From NCBI GenBank assembly GCA_012064415.1, contig SSNU01000257.1, positions 1 through 32,959 of the forward strand: a stretch of 32,959 bases of DNA, given 5' to 3'. Each line of letters opens with the position of its first letter. Position 1 is the stretch's first letter. Below, piece after piece: positions 1 through 13,200 of this stretch. Below the pieces are notes generated by a model. It was given only the letters and a program-made list of their open reading frames with translations, was not told where the DNA came from and did not search any database. Position numbers and translations under genes: made by a program. This DNA is from Gyrodactylus bullatarudis (taxonomy: Eukaryota > Platyhelminthes > Monogenea > Gyrodactylidea > Gyrodactylidae).

Positions 1-369
1 GGTTGTATTCAGCACAACTCGTCTGTTCAAATTTCAACTCAAAGATAAACTTGAACCAAAGGAACAGTCAAATCTCATCTATTGTTTTCAAGCTACATGT
101 GGTGCCAAGTATATAGGAAGAACCGAATCTGTGAACTTGCTATCAGAATACAAGAACACCTCAACAGAAAGAGTTCCTCTATAAAAAGACACCTAGAAAA
201 ATGTGGTTGCCAGGCTAATGAAGAAAATTTCAAAATTTTATTCAAATGCCCAGATGACGAGCAGATGCATCTTAAAATTCGGGAAAAGTTCTTTATCATG
301 AATGAAGATCCCAATTCATGCATACAAAAAAACCATCTACATGACTTGCAACTACCTTGGCCCAACTGA
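1..369 (+). pseudogene. Penelope-like element, GIY-YIG nuclease remnant (frameshifted)
   Basis: This is the C-terminal end of the open reading frame of a Penelope-like retroelement. From base 2 the reading contains a VVFSTTRLF-like lead-in, then LIYCFQATCG and KYIGRT, which are the GIY and YIG halves of the nuclease with the Cys pair between them. Around 119-128 the reading shifts into the frame of 82-369, which carries RIQEHLN, a Ser/Lys-rich stretch, IREKFFIMNEDP and the typical ending LQLPWPN before TGA at 367. The same order of motifs is seen in the better copy at 23959-24290. The frameshift makes it a dead copy. It is the most diverged PLE in the window and probably belongs to another subfamily. 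The left edge is cut by the window. Confidence 0.8.
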
Positions 370-600
370 TTTTTAATTTTTCTTCTCTATACTTGAAAAA
401 ATCAAGGATGGAGAAGTTTTTTGGTTTTTCATCAATTGGAAGTTTTTCTACACAGCTTTACAATTTCATTAAGAATTTTTCATTATAATTTGTGATTCCA
501 TAAACTTTAATCAGACCAGGATAAGAGATTGATAAGACCTGGCGAAATACGTATTTCTCTTCAATAAAGTTCTTTTTAAAAACATCCAATTATGAATTTC
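370..600 (+). mobile_element. 3' tail of the first Penelope-like element
   Basis: The noncoding stretch after the nuclease stop is T-rich and loosely like the tails of the later PLE copies. It contains the hammerhead-like motif at 523-561. The right boundary is not visible as a clear target duplication, so the end is approximate. Confidence 0.5.
523..561 (+). ncRNA. Degenerate hammerhead-ribozyme-like motif in PLE tail
   Basis: Order of parts: AAGAGA (helix I, 523-528), TTGATAA at the place of the conserved CTGATGA box, an 8-nt helix II element GACCTGGC, GAAA, the self-complementary TACGTA (helix III), TT before the predicted cleavage point, and TCTCTT (556-561). Helix I is a perfect six base pairs. 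The core box has two changes from consensus (first C to T, and the G of the terminal GA to A), so cleavage activity is doubtful. Hammerheads with very short, palindromic helix III are known from Penelope-like elements. Confidence 0.5.
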
Positions 601-971
601 TCCATGCGTTATTCGGACGTATATCTAAATATTTAAGTCGAAATAAATTGGATTAGTTTTTTTGCATTTATTTGACCGGAAATTCAATTAAATATTTTTT
701 ACGCCCGTGGGATGTAGTGATTTTTGAATTCTATTGAAAGAATTTCTGAATTGTATTATTCTTATTGGGCTGAGTAAAAATAAGATGAGCTTTCCAAGTT
801 TTTTTGAGGATACAGTTTATAGTGTTGAAAAATACCTAGGTATACTATCATTAAAAATATGTTTATGATTTGATTAACTCGCACAGAAGGCTGTAGGTAG
901 TTCTGAAATAAAATTTGCCAGCCTAGTTTGATGAATAATTATTCTAAGTAACCATTATTCCATTTTTCCAG

Positions 972-3900
972 GATACCCAAGAAGAATTAGCTAAACAAAA
1001 GAAAACCAACTTGATGATTCAAAGTCTTGAGAGTGAACTTAGTCAATTGAAGAAGGAGCTTCAAGTTAAAAACGAGAATTTAACACAAGTTGAAGTGAGT
1101 CATTACTACTTTCTTCGAGTTTAATCTCCGCTTCTCCTATGGACGCGGTATAAAAACTTTTAATCTATTTAATACTAATAATAAAATAATCAATCTTTTA
1201 ATATATTCAAAAGGTTTATAGATATTATTAGTAAAATTTTGGGGAAAATCTAAAACAGTATTTCACTATTAAGAAGACTTGTTGGTTAATTTTGGAATTT
1301 TGATTCTATTCTATCAGTGATAATTCAAGGTATTTTCGTCTTAAATCACCCCAAATTCTTTGCAGAATTACAAATAATAAATAAAACCAGGATTATAAAT
1401 TAATGTTTCAGCAATTTTATGATTATAAAATGCAATTTTAATGATATTAGCTAGTATTCAATACTTGCTGTATTAAAGATAACCAGAAGAGTCTAAAATG
1501 TCCATCACATTTTGTTCACGTCTTAGACTTTACTCGAGATAAATCCACTACGATTGCATTAAATATCTCAAAGATAGGCATGCTACAAAAGAGACTCAAA
1601 TTGAAACCCAAAACTAAGAATTCCATTAATAATTTGATTAGTAAATCAATATATTATTATAACAAAAGTGAAATGAATATTAATCCTTACATTATTATTT
1701 ATTCAGAAGAAACATGCGGAAGAAGTCAATAATCTGAAGAAAGAATTGAAAGAGAAAACTACAGAACAGAAGAATGCTGGTCAAAATGGGTAAATTAATC
1801 CACCATTTACTTACGAGTAGTTTTGAAAAAATAAGCAAAATTTAATTTTCAGAATCGATAATAAAATCAAGGACGTACATGACAAACAAATTAAGGAGGT
1901 ATGATTTTATTCTTTGATCCACCCATCGTATCTTTCCTATTCTCTTGTTTTTTAGTTTGTTCTAAGACTCAAAGCTATGGAAAATGAAGGAAAAGAAAAA
2001 GATGCCAATATAAAAGAGTTGCAAGAAAAGCTTTCCCTAGTACGTTCTTCCATATTGCATCTTGATTAACTAAATTTATTTTGATAAATATTTGAATAAG
2101 GATAAGTACCATTTTTTCCGATAAGTATGCAATTTCAAAACCTTGAGAAAGAAAATCTTACATTTCATTATGATTATCGATACAATTCTCTCACAACTCC
2201 TAAAGATGACATTGTTGATTTTAGTAAATTCCCGTTCTAATTTTTGACCATCTTATCATTTCTACATGTATGAGAATTTCTAAGGAAGAATTAGGCCATG
2301 TTTTTGAAGTACTTGTAAAATATCAAAATTGAACTAACATTAAGAATCTTAAGTTATATAGACTGTACTTACTCTGTTGTACTCAGTCAAATGTATTCAT
2401 CATATATATCAATAGGTTGAAGAGAAATTTTCTACGCCAGTCAGCTCTAAAAGTAATGGTACATCTGCCAAAACAAATGGAGTCAGTATTGATCCAAAAA
2501 AAGTGAGTGTATTTCATATGTATTTATTACTCTGAAATTAATTAATCCTAAATAGACCCCTGCTTTTCTTCTCAAGGATTTTTTCAACTTGCAGAAGTTT
2601 TTCCAAGATTTATAGATTTATACACCTAGTTAATATGAAGAAGGAAATTTAGAAGATTGAAAATAGCCTGAAATAAGATATTTGTCTGTCTTCTTCAGTT
2701 GGTATCTTGCCCAAACCAAATTTTTGATTAGTTGTGAAATGCAGAGTTGAAACCTAGATCAGATTTTAAACCAAATTTAGATTTCAATTTTTTAAGATGA
2801 TATTGAATCTCACAAAATTTGATTATTATAGCAGTTTCAGTCATTAAATTATAGCTAAAATTATGTTTGTTTTGTACTTGATGATAGATTACCGAAAGAA
2901 AAATAATTTATGAAACAATCCAATACAATAATCATCATCAATCATAACTTTTTGATATTTTTATAGTTGATTGAAAAGATTGATTATCTTGAGGCAGAAT
3001 TATCAAAGAAGATGAATATGATAAAGTCAAGTAGTGTTGCCAATGATGAAAGTCTTCGAATAAAACTCAATGAAAGTGAAAAAGATCGTGAAATTGTAAG
3101 TTTAACTACAGATTATAATAATTATTGTCGATCTCCTAACCTGAAATGTTTTACTTGCTTCTAGTTAGCAAATCGGGTCAGAGAACTTGAAGAGGAGATG
3201 AGGAACAAGTTTGAGAATTGTTCCATTAATGGAGTGAGTTTCTTCATTAGAGTCTTTTCGTATCAATTGTAGGATTTGTTAAAGATTTGATTAAAATGTA
3301 GTACAAATGTGTATCTCAGTTTTTCTTCTCGTTTAAATTCAGAAACCAACTACATGAAATTTATGAACAGATTTTGAATCTCTGATCATTTTAGCGTATT
3401 AAGAAATCTTTCGAAAAACAAATAATTCAAGCAAATTTAATACAGCATCTTAACAATGTCAGTCTTATATTCTAGTCAATTCAGGTGGAAGAAATGCTGT
3501 GAATTTTATCTACAAAGTAGCCATCAATCCAAGTGTGAATTGATTTGTATCAAATACAGTTTATTGATACAGAGTTTCTTCAAACTCTAAATGTTCCTGA
3601 GAATCAAGAGTTTTCAAGGGAAAAAGTTTTGGATTATTAAAATGATTTAGAAAAGTAAAACTAATCTGTGGTCAACTGATGAGTCTTTAAACCCTTGAAA
3701 CCACGGAGAATTTTTTTCATAACTCGCATTCCATCTTTTGTCTATCCTATGGTTTACGAATCAACGGTTGTTTTAATGCAATTATTTTTGGTTCAGGAAT
3801 TATCGATCGAATATAGGGTCATTTTTTGATCCAAAAATAGGCAGAAGCTTTTGGAGATTGCATTTTTGAATTCTACGAGTATGATTACTCGATAAAAGTT

Positions 3901-4938
3901 ATCTTACTTTTTATAAAAGACTAAAAAATCGTTTTAAATAAAAATTAATTTTTTTGAAAATAATCAAATTTCTTTGATCAATCTTCTTTTGACTTTCATA
4001 TCGAATTGAAACTTTCTTGACCAACTTGTAGGTATAAGAAATTTTTTAATGAAAAGTGCATTATTAACTTAACAGAACAGGAATCAGAAATAATTTAATT
4101 GATTGAATTGTATTTCATGTTTGATGATCATCAGAGTCAAATTCAATATTAGAAATTCTAATTTTGAATTCTTCGCGGATATCCTGTGGATTAACAAATT
4201 AGCAGCTTTTGAACGATTGATGTATGAACAAATTTATGATTACATTTCTATTAGAGAGTAAAGTCTTGCTATCATATTCATCATCCCATGGAATATCATA
4301 ACTATACCTTTAAAAATACATATATATATTGGTTTTCCCCGATCTAAATATGAGATATTTATTTTTTCTAATCCTTTAAACCATAATTTGATCACAGACT
4401 AAGCAAGTAAAACTCATGTATTTTTTGACATTTTCACATTTAACTTAATAGACAGAAAAGTTTTAAGAATGAAAAAATTGTTTAAATCTTGCATTTATCC
4501 TGTTCGGAAACTTGTAAAAAATTATTACCCCGACTTACTTGAAAGTAGTTATAACTTATTTTAGATAATATATTAAAAACATAATAAAAGTACATAGTAT
4601 TGAAATGTTTGTCTGAATAAACATGGAAATATTTTAGATTATCATAATAATGATTTGATCAAATTAAGCCTATCTGTAATAAAAGAATTTAAATGAAAAT
4701 TTTTATTTTTCAGGATTTGATTAGCTTGAGTAGTCAAGCCATCTCAGAGGAAGACTTTAGCTCATTACAGAATCAACTTTTGGAAGAGAGAAATAGCAAG
4801 CAGTTACTCCAAAAGAATCTCACCAAACTACGCTCCCTTATCAACATTGGTCAAGATGCTCTCAGAGATGAACAAGCAAAGGCAAGTTCGCTCAGAGAGG
4901 AGATCATCCTACTCAAGGCTCAGCTGGGTCAAAATTAA
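972..4938 (+). CDS. Coiled-coil protein, C-terminal seven exons (p180/RRBP1-kinectin-like)
   Basis: Seven exons join in one frame: 972-1094, 1707-1789, 1853-1898, 1956-2039, 2416-2502, 2967-3095, 3165-3233 and, as the last coding part, 4714-4938 (1707-1789 and 1853-1898 share a split codon, so there are eight exon pieces). Each starts after a pyrimidine-rich AG and ends at GT, mostly GTGAGT, GTAAGT or GTACGT. They encode about 282 residues to a TAA at 4936-4938. The protein is almost all heptad coiled coil rich in Glu, Lys, Leu and Gln, with a short Ser/Thr/Asn linker in the 2416-2502 exon. No membrane segment or enzyme motif is seen in this part. The ending, with LQNQLLEERN, KLRSLINIGQDAL and SLREEI, has the spacing I recall for the end of vertebrate RRBP1, an ER ribosome-binding and kinesin-linked protein. 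The N-terminus lies left of the window. Coding nature is secure; the family name is tentative. Confidence 0.75.
3234..4713 (+). other. Long last intron of the coiled-coil gene
   Basis: A 1480-nt AT-rich intron runs from GTGAGT at 3234 to the AG at 4712-4713. No coding exon, repeat pair or RNA gene was recognised in it, apart from a short TA-rich tract near 4318-4330. Confidence 0.6.
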
Positions 4939-5155
4939 ACACAATTCACGATTACTATTACTGGAAATCTTCATTTTGATCTCTTCTTCTATGGTTTTGA
5001 AAAGTTATCGTTCCACCTTTCACAATACACGGATAGTTATAATTAGTTAATGAATTACTTGTCATACGAGCATGTGAAATTTCACAGCTTGATTTCCATA
5101 CGTGTCAAAATAATTGCAAAATAATTCTTTGCTACAATTATAAATTTTGTAAAAT

Positions 5156-5161
5156 AATAAA
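5156..5161 (+). terminator. Candidate polyadenylation signal AATAAA
   Basis: AATAAA lies 218 nt after the stop of the coiled-coil gene, a normal 3' UTR length. No supporting cleavage-site evidence is available. Confidence 0.4.
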
Positions 5162-6454
5162 GGTGAAGGTATAAAAAATATATATATTAATTGAATACTG
5201 TACTGAAGTTGTACTCGAATTTAATTGGTTAACCAGAATAATACCAATCAGAATTAATTCAAGATTTTTCATTTTTCTGATCATATTGTGATTTATAAAA
5301 AATAGCGTCAAACCATTTATTCTCTTTGAAATTATTATTTTCTCAATTTTTCCCATTAGTTGAATGAACAGAAAATATTGTAAATAAAATTATCTATTAT
5401 TATCTTTTGAATAAAACATGTGATCTGTAAATACAAAAAAAACCCAATGTACTTCTTAAAAAATGTCTGCCTTCATCTGTCATCAATTGAATAGTTTCTA
5501 TAACCAGTTGTATACATTGTGTAATATTATTTTCATTAGCTGCATTAATGAAACCCTTAATTTCAACTATGAATGTGCCTTGCACCATTTAATGATACCC
5601 AGAAGTATTCTGTATTAATCGGGATAGTAACTTACTAAAACTCCGCTAACATAAATTAACCATGTGTACGGGCCTTTTTCTCTCATTGAAAATGTGTAAT
5701 CTTATCAAATAAATTTGGACTTTGAATTTCTTTCTTTTGATTAAGTAAAACATCAACTTTTTTTTACATGCATTGCTGTAATACGATCCAACGTGTAAAT
5801 TGACTCAAGTTTTGTAATCCAGAATCGTTTCTCTAGTTGATGAAAAATAACACTGAACAATGAACATTATAGTATTTCCAGTACTAAATTGTATCATGTG
5901 AACGTTGCCAATTAATACTGAAGACAGGAATTTGTTATTCATTTTTGGGATGGAAATAAATATATTTTGCAATGATTCCCATAAGTTGAATTCAGCCATC
6001 ACTAGAATAATGAGACACCCGATGTCTAAATATTTGTTCAGCTAACTTGCAGTTAAAACTGCTAACTATTGACTCTATTGAGAGTATGATAATTATTTTC
6101 CCCTGTTAAAATTCAACTTATGTGTTGCTGCATGTTTTTACAAAATTTTATTTTTTACATTTTCCCAAATTATACCCTAACCCTGTAAGGTAGGAAAATT
6201 CCGAGCACAAATCAGAAGTCAGAATGGAAATTTACAAATGGATGAGGGTGAAACTATAGTAGAAGTTCTCGCTTGATCTTTTATAGATATTAATTATTTT
6301 ATTTCTGATATAAAATTAAAATCCAGTAAGTTTAATAAAAGTATCATTATCACAAGACCAATAAATGCAAGTAAATTTTTAATTTTTTTGAGTTCAAAAA
6401 ATAAGGTTATTGCTTGTTGAAATTAGAACACTGATCAGCAACACCCACATAAAC
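5162..6454. other. Intergenic AT-rich region
   Basis: This lies between the ends of two convergent genes. It contains short open stretches on the minus strand (5400-5588 and 5805-6002) that I do not recognise and that have no convincing splice or promoter context. No repeat was seen. Confidence 0.4.
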
Positions 6455-6640
6455 TCAGGCTGGTGAAGAATCTTTTGTTGTTTTTAAGAAAAAATCCCAT
6501 TTCTTCAAAGCGGTCATGGGATCAAAAGAAGTTTTTATGATCAAATTTGGAAAAGGGGGTCTCTTCGTGTGATAGTTAAATATCTTGATCTTTTTCACTT
6601 CTTGAAGATCAATGAAGATGCAGGTATGACGATGAGTTAA
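6455..6640 (-). CDS. Candidate terminal exon, unknown protein
   Basis: On the minus strand an acceptor-like CATTTTCAG opens a 61-residue reading that ends in TGA at 6455-6457. It starts LTHRHTC and contains KRPPFPNLII, DPMTALKKWDFF and ends KDSSPA. Proline, tryptophan and phenylalanine use looks protein-like. No upstream exon was identified. It does not fit as an alternative last exon of the bHLH-PAS gene, because the splice phase disagrees. It may be chance. Confidence 0.22.
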   Translation of the reverse strand, partial: LTHRHTCIFIDLQEVKKIKIFNYHTKRPPFPNLIIKTSFDPMTALKKWDFFLKTTKDSSPA

Positions 6641-7164
6641 CTGAAAATGTGGATTTCTGGACAAGAATATCAAATTTTTTGCAAAGATGGAATTAACAGA
6701 GAGAGAAGATCAAAATTTGAAGCAATAGATTAATATATATATTTTGTTTGATAAAATAATAAATAAAACTATACATTAATAAATAAATATGGATTCTTGT
6801 TTGTTTGGAAATGATTACATTTTCAAACTTACATACATGCAATATCTTCTTCACTTGACTCCAGTATATATTTAAAAATTCAATGCATAAATAATGCGGA
6901 GTGGGAATATTGTATGTTCTTTCTTGATTCTATCTAAAAATTAGGTTACAGGTAGATGATGTGCTTAAATGATGTCCTGGAATATATCTTTACTGGCTCT
7001 CTTTTCTGTGTTTTGAAAATGTCCTATAAAATTACTTTCACTGATAAACGTTTTTTTCTTTTTTTTTCAAAATATTAAGAGAATCAGATAGCTTTTGACT
7101 CTATGGTTTTTTTTCTTCTATCATGATTTAACCGGATGGGATGACAATTAAAGCTGCATCAGAC

Positions 7165-7170
7165 TTTATT
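7165..7170 (-). terminator. Candidate polyadenylation signal of the bHLH-PAS gene
   Basis: AATAAA on the minus strand, 114 nt downstream of the stop codon at 7284-7286. Confidence 0.4.
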
Positions 7171-7283
7171 CGACATAAAAGTTGTCGTTAGAAAGAGCTC
7201 TGGTTTAAAATTCCTCTTAATCCCTGAATGATTAAGAACAAAGATCCAATAGAAAAATTATTTTGTCTCATGGCTTCGATTCT

Positions 7284-10200
7284 TCAAGCCATTGGCTGTA
7301 GCCAAATATTATCATGGTGTTCGGTAAGGAAATCCTTTGAGGCAGCAAATATGTCGATTTCATTCTCATCATTGCTTTCACAGATTGAGTCAATGTTGAA
7401 AAAATCCAAGTCGTAATTCTCTACTGGACTTGCTGAAAAAAAAGAATGAATAAAAATAATTTACAAGTTAACTCGAAAATTTCATAAATATCTTTTACCC
7501 ATTTTTAATAAAATAATAATTCAGTACGATAGGTTTTTCAAAAAAAATTATTTTCATTATATATCCCAACCAAAAAACATTGGAAAAATCTGATGGTTTA
7601 TATCGAAACAAAATTACTACATTTTATTTTTGCATATATAAACCGAATGAAATATTTTGCAACTTGGTATCATCTAAAATAACCATACATCAGCATGAGA
7701 AGATACACTAAATACGAGTAATACAAAAATTATTATTTCATATTCTATGGAAACAAAGTTAATTTTTAGGAAAATTTATTCCAAAATTTGCTGCCAATAA
7801 GATTTGAACTTGAATCATCATATTTAGCTACCTTAACGCTTAGGCTACACCAATTAGAATATGCGATTTCCAGTTAAGGAACTAAGTTAACTTCTTTGAC
7901 ACTTTTATTCAAGTATTTTCAAATAAATTTTCAAGCTTATGTTAAAGTCTTGATACTAACACTCTTTCCTTGTTCTCTTAACTGTACAATAACTAAATTC
8001 TATTTCTGTATATTACAGTAAAAATATTTCTATTGAAAAATCTTATTTTTATTGAAACACGAATATTTTCCCCTCAATTAAGTATTATCTCGACGAATCA
8101 GAATGCAGCAAGTGATTTCTATACATATAGATAGGTCGACATAAATAATACTTAATCAGGGGGTGAATATTCGTGTTTCAATAAAAATAAGATGTTTCAA
8201 TAGAAAAATTTTTACTGTAATAAAAATGTTTCGATTTCAAAAAAAGTGATAGTTAAGAATAAAATTAGTCTATTAGAATAGATGCAATCGTAACCCCTTA
8301 CAGGCGTTTTGGAACATCGAAATTTATATCAACTCTTTCAGTGCCGATGGACATATATGTCCATTTCCCAATTTTTTTAAACCTTCATAACTCTACCAGT
8401 TTGATAGGTTTCTGGATCAATTAAAGTTTAAATTGAAGCCCACGATGTGAACTTGCATTAGTGATGTTTTTGGTCAAATAACTTTGTATCTTCGTAGCTA
8501 AATTTTAGTTTTTATAAAAATTGTGAAACAGTCTAGGCGCCGATAGGGTTAACTTATGCTCGACATTTTTTTGTATCAAATCGTCGAGAGGATGTATTCG
8601 AAAAAGGTTTAGATGTAAATTCTTATTGTTTCATATTTCTGTTTAATATTTACTCTATCAACCTTCTAAATTCTAAATTTCTATAGTTCTCGAATATACT
8701 TAAAAAATGATTATTATTTTCCGTCTATAGTTAATCCTTTTCTTGATTAATTATCAAAATTGTCAAAAATGACCAAAAAGAATTTGACAAATGATCCATT
8801 TCTCTCTTGTATTACTCCTCAAATCAGGACTACGATCGATTATACAATTTATATCTTCTTGATAAAACAATGAAAAACTGGGTCTTGACCAGAAGACAAA
8901 CCAGTCACAATTAACGTGTTTTTATACCAATAATAAACTTCAATATTTTCATATTATACATCGATAAAGAGATACTAACAAGAAAATTAAGATTTGCATA
9001 CAATATCTATCATTGCTTGCACAAACAAGAAATAATTATAAAGATTTGCGTACTACGCTTAGGATATACACCTGAATATAAAGATATTATACATAGTATA
9101 GCTATTAGTTTATATAATTGACTGACTGTGATGCGTAAGTAATGATGAAAATAGAAGGTTTATTTTTCCTATTTTAATCCAAAAGTAGGGAAAATTCCAA
9201 GCATCATAAACATAAAGTTGAAGAAAGAAAATGAACAAAATAATCCATAATCCTTCAATCATAAAATCTAGAGAGATTTTCACATAAAAACCACATTGGA
9301 AATTTAAAAAATATTCAGTATTAGTATTTGAAAAACAAAATGATTTATGTTTCCCCACAAAATAGAAGAAATTTTGTTACTAATAATATTTCTATCTATC
9401 TATCTGGTATATTCTACCCCGGATAAAAGGATTTCTATTTTGTGAAAGTAAAAGAAAAAGACTTAAACTCAAGATATCTTTATTGCAGTCTCAATGGCAG
9501 AATTAATGAGATAAAATATTCTAGAAACTAAAACTTGATGTTCCAAGATACAAGAATAGATTTCGAATATTTCCTAATTCAGGATTTATTTTTAGGCTCC
9601 AAATCCGATATGAAGATGGGAATTTATGATTTGTACAAAAATAAGGTTTATATAAAGTTTAGGAGAGAACATTACATTGATTTATTTAGATTTTATGGAT
9701 TTTTTCACTCCCTCTCTTTTGTACTGGGGCTTTCGTTCTATAGTCTCGGAGATATACTGTAATAAATTACCTACCGGTAATCAGAAAAAACATGTTTGCC
9801 TCACAGCCTCACATATTGAACACACCCAGGTCCGATTGGTCAATCCCTTACGAATAAATGTTCTCAAGATTATTTCATGTAGAATGTACATTTATCTGTA
9901 GTCGGTGTTTGGTGTGAAAAGAACTGACGAAAATGAAGATTTATTCACCGAAAACATCTTTTGTTCGTTCTTAAATAAAGCATGAATCTAGGCCAGGAAC
10001 CCAAAAATATTCTCGAAAAATCAGGCAATAATTGTGTCTTCCAATGTAATAAATCTATTCTGGGTATTTACTGAATTTAGTTTTGGTTATGGATCAATTA
10101 AGAAGGTTTATCATTTGATCGGCTTGATCTTAATAATAAATGCAGTAGTAATCAACTTACTAATATTCATTTCAATGTCATTGGATAAGATTAAAGAATC

Positions 10201-13200
10201 GATAAGATCTGAGCCTGACGTTAGCAGGCTATCACTTTCTGATTGTGATGAAATTGGTGATTTATCAACACAGACTTTATCCGATGGAGTGGTTTTGTCA
10301 ATTGATTTTGCTGGATTTTCTTTCATATTTACCTGAAAATCGATAAAAAAATTAGTTAAACTTGACTGAGTATTCATAGTTTTAAGTCAGTTAGTTGACC
10401 CTTTTTCTTTCTAACTCAAAAACTTTAAATTTTTCCCTGAAGGGTTGAATTCGATTGATTTTATTTCTCTTAATTATTTACAAAAATTGGCTTACAATAG
10501 AAATATACTGTTTTCTTGGCTGACGTATTACGCTTGCCAGTGGTGTACTTCTCTTTTTCGATGTAGCCAAGGGCTTATTGATATCAGGAAATTCAGGTTT
10601 TATCACAGTTGAATTAGATGTCTGAATTGAAATCGGTCGGCTTTTTATGCTTGGACTAGGCATCCTCTCAGAGTCCTTGTTGGATTCCCTGAAATTTGTG
10701 AAAGAAATGAAAATCTTTAGGATATATTTCATTTATTTGAGTAAATTAAGTAAAATTCAAAGGTTTAAAGTTTTATTCCGTTAATGAATCAGTTAATGGA
10801 TTATTTCTTTCATTGTTATGAATTCAAATTAGGATTTTTCGTTCTTCGAATCAAAATTATCATTCATGAATGGTGAATGAGGAAGTGGAAATAAAAATCA
10901 GTTCTTTCGTTCCAGCCTTGAAAAAAGGATAATATGCTGTTAAACTGTCATGTTTTTAAAGAAGCAAAATAATATTAATCAGCCAAGAAAACCTGTTAAA
11001 CTTTAAATATTTATTTCATTGAAAAATTGTCGATACAGTAATAAATATAGCCGAAATAACAAAAATAAAAGTTTCTTACTAATTCATAGATATTAGGGTG
11101 AGTCATATATTTTTTCCGAACAATGTTTCGGCTGCAATGAGAATCTGTTGGGTCTAACCATAAAAATGCAAGAGTATGAGCACATTCAACCCCCATTGGT
11201 CAATCTTGGATGAATAATTGCTAGTGGTCAGATTTTATAATATTCCTTAAACTTGCATGTATATAAATGTATCTAAAGTCGGTGTCATTTATGAAATTTA
11301 AATTCGAAATTTTTATCTCTCTGAAACTCCAAAAGTTACTTCTAAGTGGCTCGTGTAAGATATTTTTTGTCAATTCGCGATTAAGTATTAAAATAATACC
11401 TTAAAATCGAAAAATACTTTTCAAATTTTTTAGATCTTAAAAAAATTATTTTGAGATATTATTTTTTGAGGCTCTACTGACTGCTATAACAATCACTAAA
11501 AGTTTTATAATCCTTATTCTTTGAGAAATACTACACCTTTCTCTCCCCTTTCTTTTTCTTCAGATAGACCAATACAACCAAGAAGACAACATAGTCAGGT
11601 AGAAGGCAAACAACGTTATAGTCAATCTATGCGAAACAGCTCTCTGAAGAACTACTTGGTTCAAAATTATAAGAACATTATATTTCTTTAGTATTCTCAA
11701 TAAAGCAAAAAATATAGCAAAAAATTTCAGTTACTTACATTATCGGATTTATTGTTAGGATAATACTGAAGGCAGTCGTAGAAGATTGTGGCGTGAATTT
11801 ATGATTGAGAATGTTCATTGTACCAGAAAATCTCATCAGTTTATTTCCAATGTGCAATCGGATATTTGGAAATCTTGAACTGATTCTTTCCCCGGACTTT
11901 ACTGAATTTTAAAAAATACATGAATTATGTGTCATTTCTAATTTGTACTGTAGTTAAGTTAACAGTCTGGTAAGTAAAGGGGGATAAATCATGATTATTA
12001 GCTAAAATGTTGTTGATCAATATAAACCTTTCACATAAGAGATCAGAAAATATCGATAAGCAAATTCTGAATCTGTTTTAATAACCAGTAGATCACCGCT
12101 TTTCGTCTGAAGATATTTATTCAGGTTCAAATGATAAGCTTTAACTAAAACTTTGTGGGAGTTTATCTAGATTAGCAAAAATATGGATCTTTTGAGATAT
12201 ATTGGACTGGATAAGTTGTTTGGCTCTGTGTGTATTATACCCATCAGTAAATGAACAAGAGCAGAGTTCGAGTCTTCTGCGCGGCAGAATTTGAAATCAT
12301 CTTAAAGTTCACAGCAAGACTTCTAGCGTTATTTAACTACCAAAGAAGGTGTGAATCATTCAAGTTCGATAATTTTTGAAGTAAAAGCGGTACTCTATCA
12401 ACCAGGAATGGAAATTTTTCAAGAAAAATACTTAAATATTTGTTTTAGAATAATACCCAAGATCTCTAAAATGACCAATATTTTGGCTTAGGAAATCTCA
12501 TATATGAAAACACATAAATACTCTCAACACTGTTCATCCAAACCTTTCGACCATGATTGTTTTCACACGTCTTCTTCATGGGTAAGACAAGCTTATCAAA
12601 CACACTATTTAAATATTTTCAGTTTTGTCCAATCAAATTAGAGAATATAGGACCAGTTGTAATAAAGTATTTTTTGTTTGATGAGCTAACCACTGCAGAA
12701 GGCATGTGAAGATAATCACCGTCGAGACGTTTTGATCACCAATGACTGAGAATTCTAATGTTTCAGATCATTTTTTACTAAATCTAGCCCTAGGTTAGAT
12801 CCAATGTATGAATAGTTTTATGAATTGCTAAAAAGAATCCAAGTTTGAACTCAACTAGACCAATGATAAAATTTGAAAACTGACTTTTGTCTAACTGATC
12901 GTAGAGAATCTCCAGGTCCATACAGTGAACATGATCGAATATGCATGTTTTAAACAGGGGATCACTACTTTCTCCGATTGTGTTCCTTGAGTAGACAATG
13001 TCGAAATTGTCATTTAAAATGATAAGCAAGTTAGAATCCTTGAGGAATTCATCTTCATCATTGATAAAGTTGAGAGATTCAATGATTTGAGATGTCTGAT
13101 TCTCTTCATATTCTCCACAACTTGAGGTGAATTGACTAGACAACGAAGTCTTGAAATTGCTTAGAAATGTTGAATCATCTGAGGATTGACGAGCCTCTTG

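Noticed and set aside
3667..3710. CTGATGAGTC...TTGAAACCAC as another hammerhead
   Set aside because: CTGTGGT and ACCACGG close a hairpin around it, but helix III and the cleavage triplet are missing and helix II does not pair.
5400..6002. Minus-strand ORFs at 5400-5588 and 5805-6002 as exons
   Set aside because: They read partly protein-like, but stops stand directly upstream, splice sites do not connect them, and no motif is recognised.
6174..6188. TACCCTAACCCT as telomeric repeat
   Set aside because: Fewer than two full units; chance.
9110..9901. ORFs on both strands in the last bHLH-PAS intron
   Set aside because: Phe/Ile/Tyr-rich chance translations of AT-rich DNA without splice or motif support.
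12615..12723. Minus-strand reading GDYLHMPSAVVSSSNKKY that resembles the end of a PAS-B domain
   Set aside because: It has TGA in frame just upstream, no AG acceptor between the stop and the motif, and TGA again after GQN. The exon at 11739-11901 completes PAS-B with correct phase instead.
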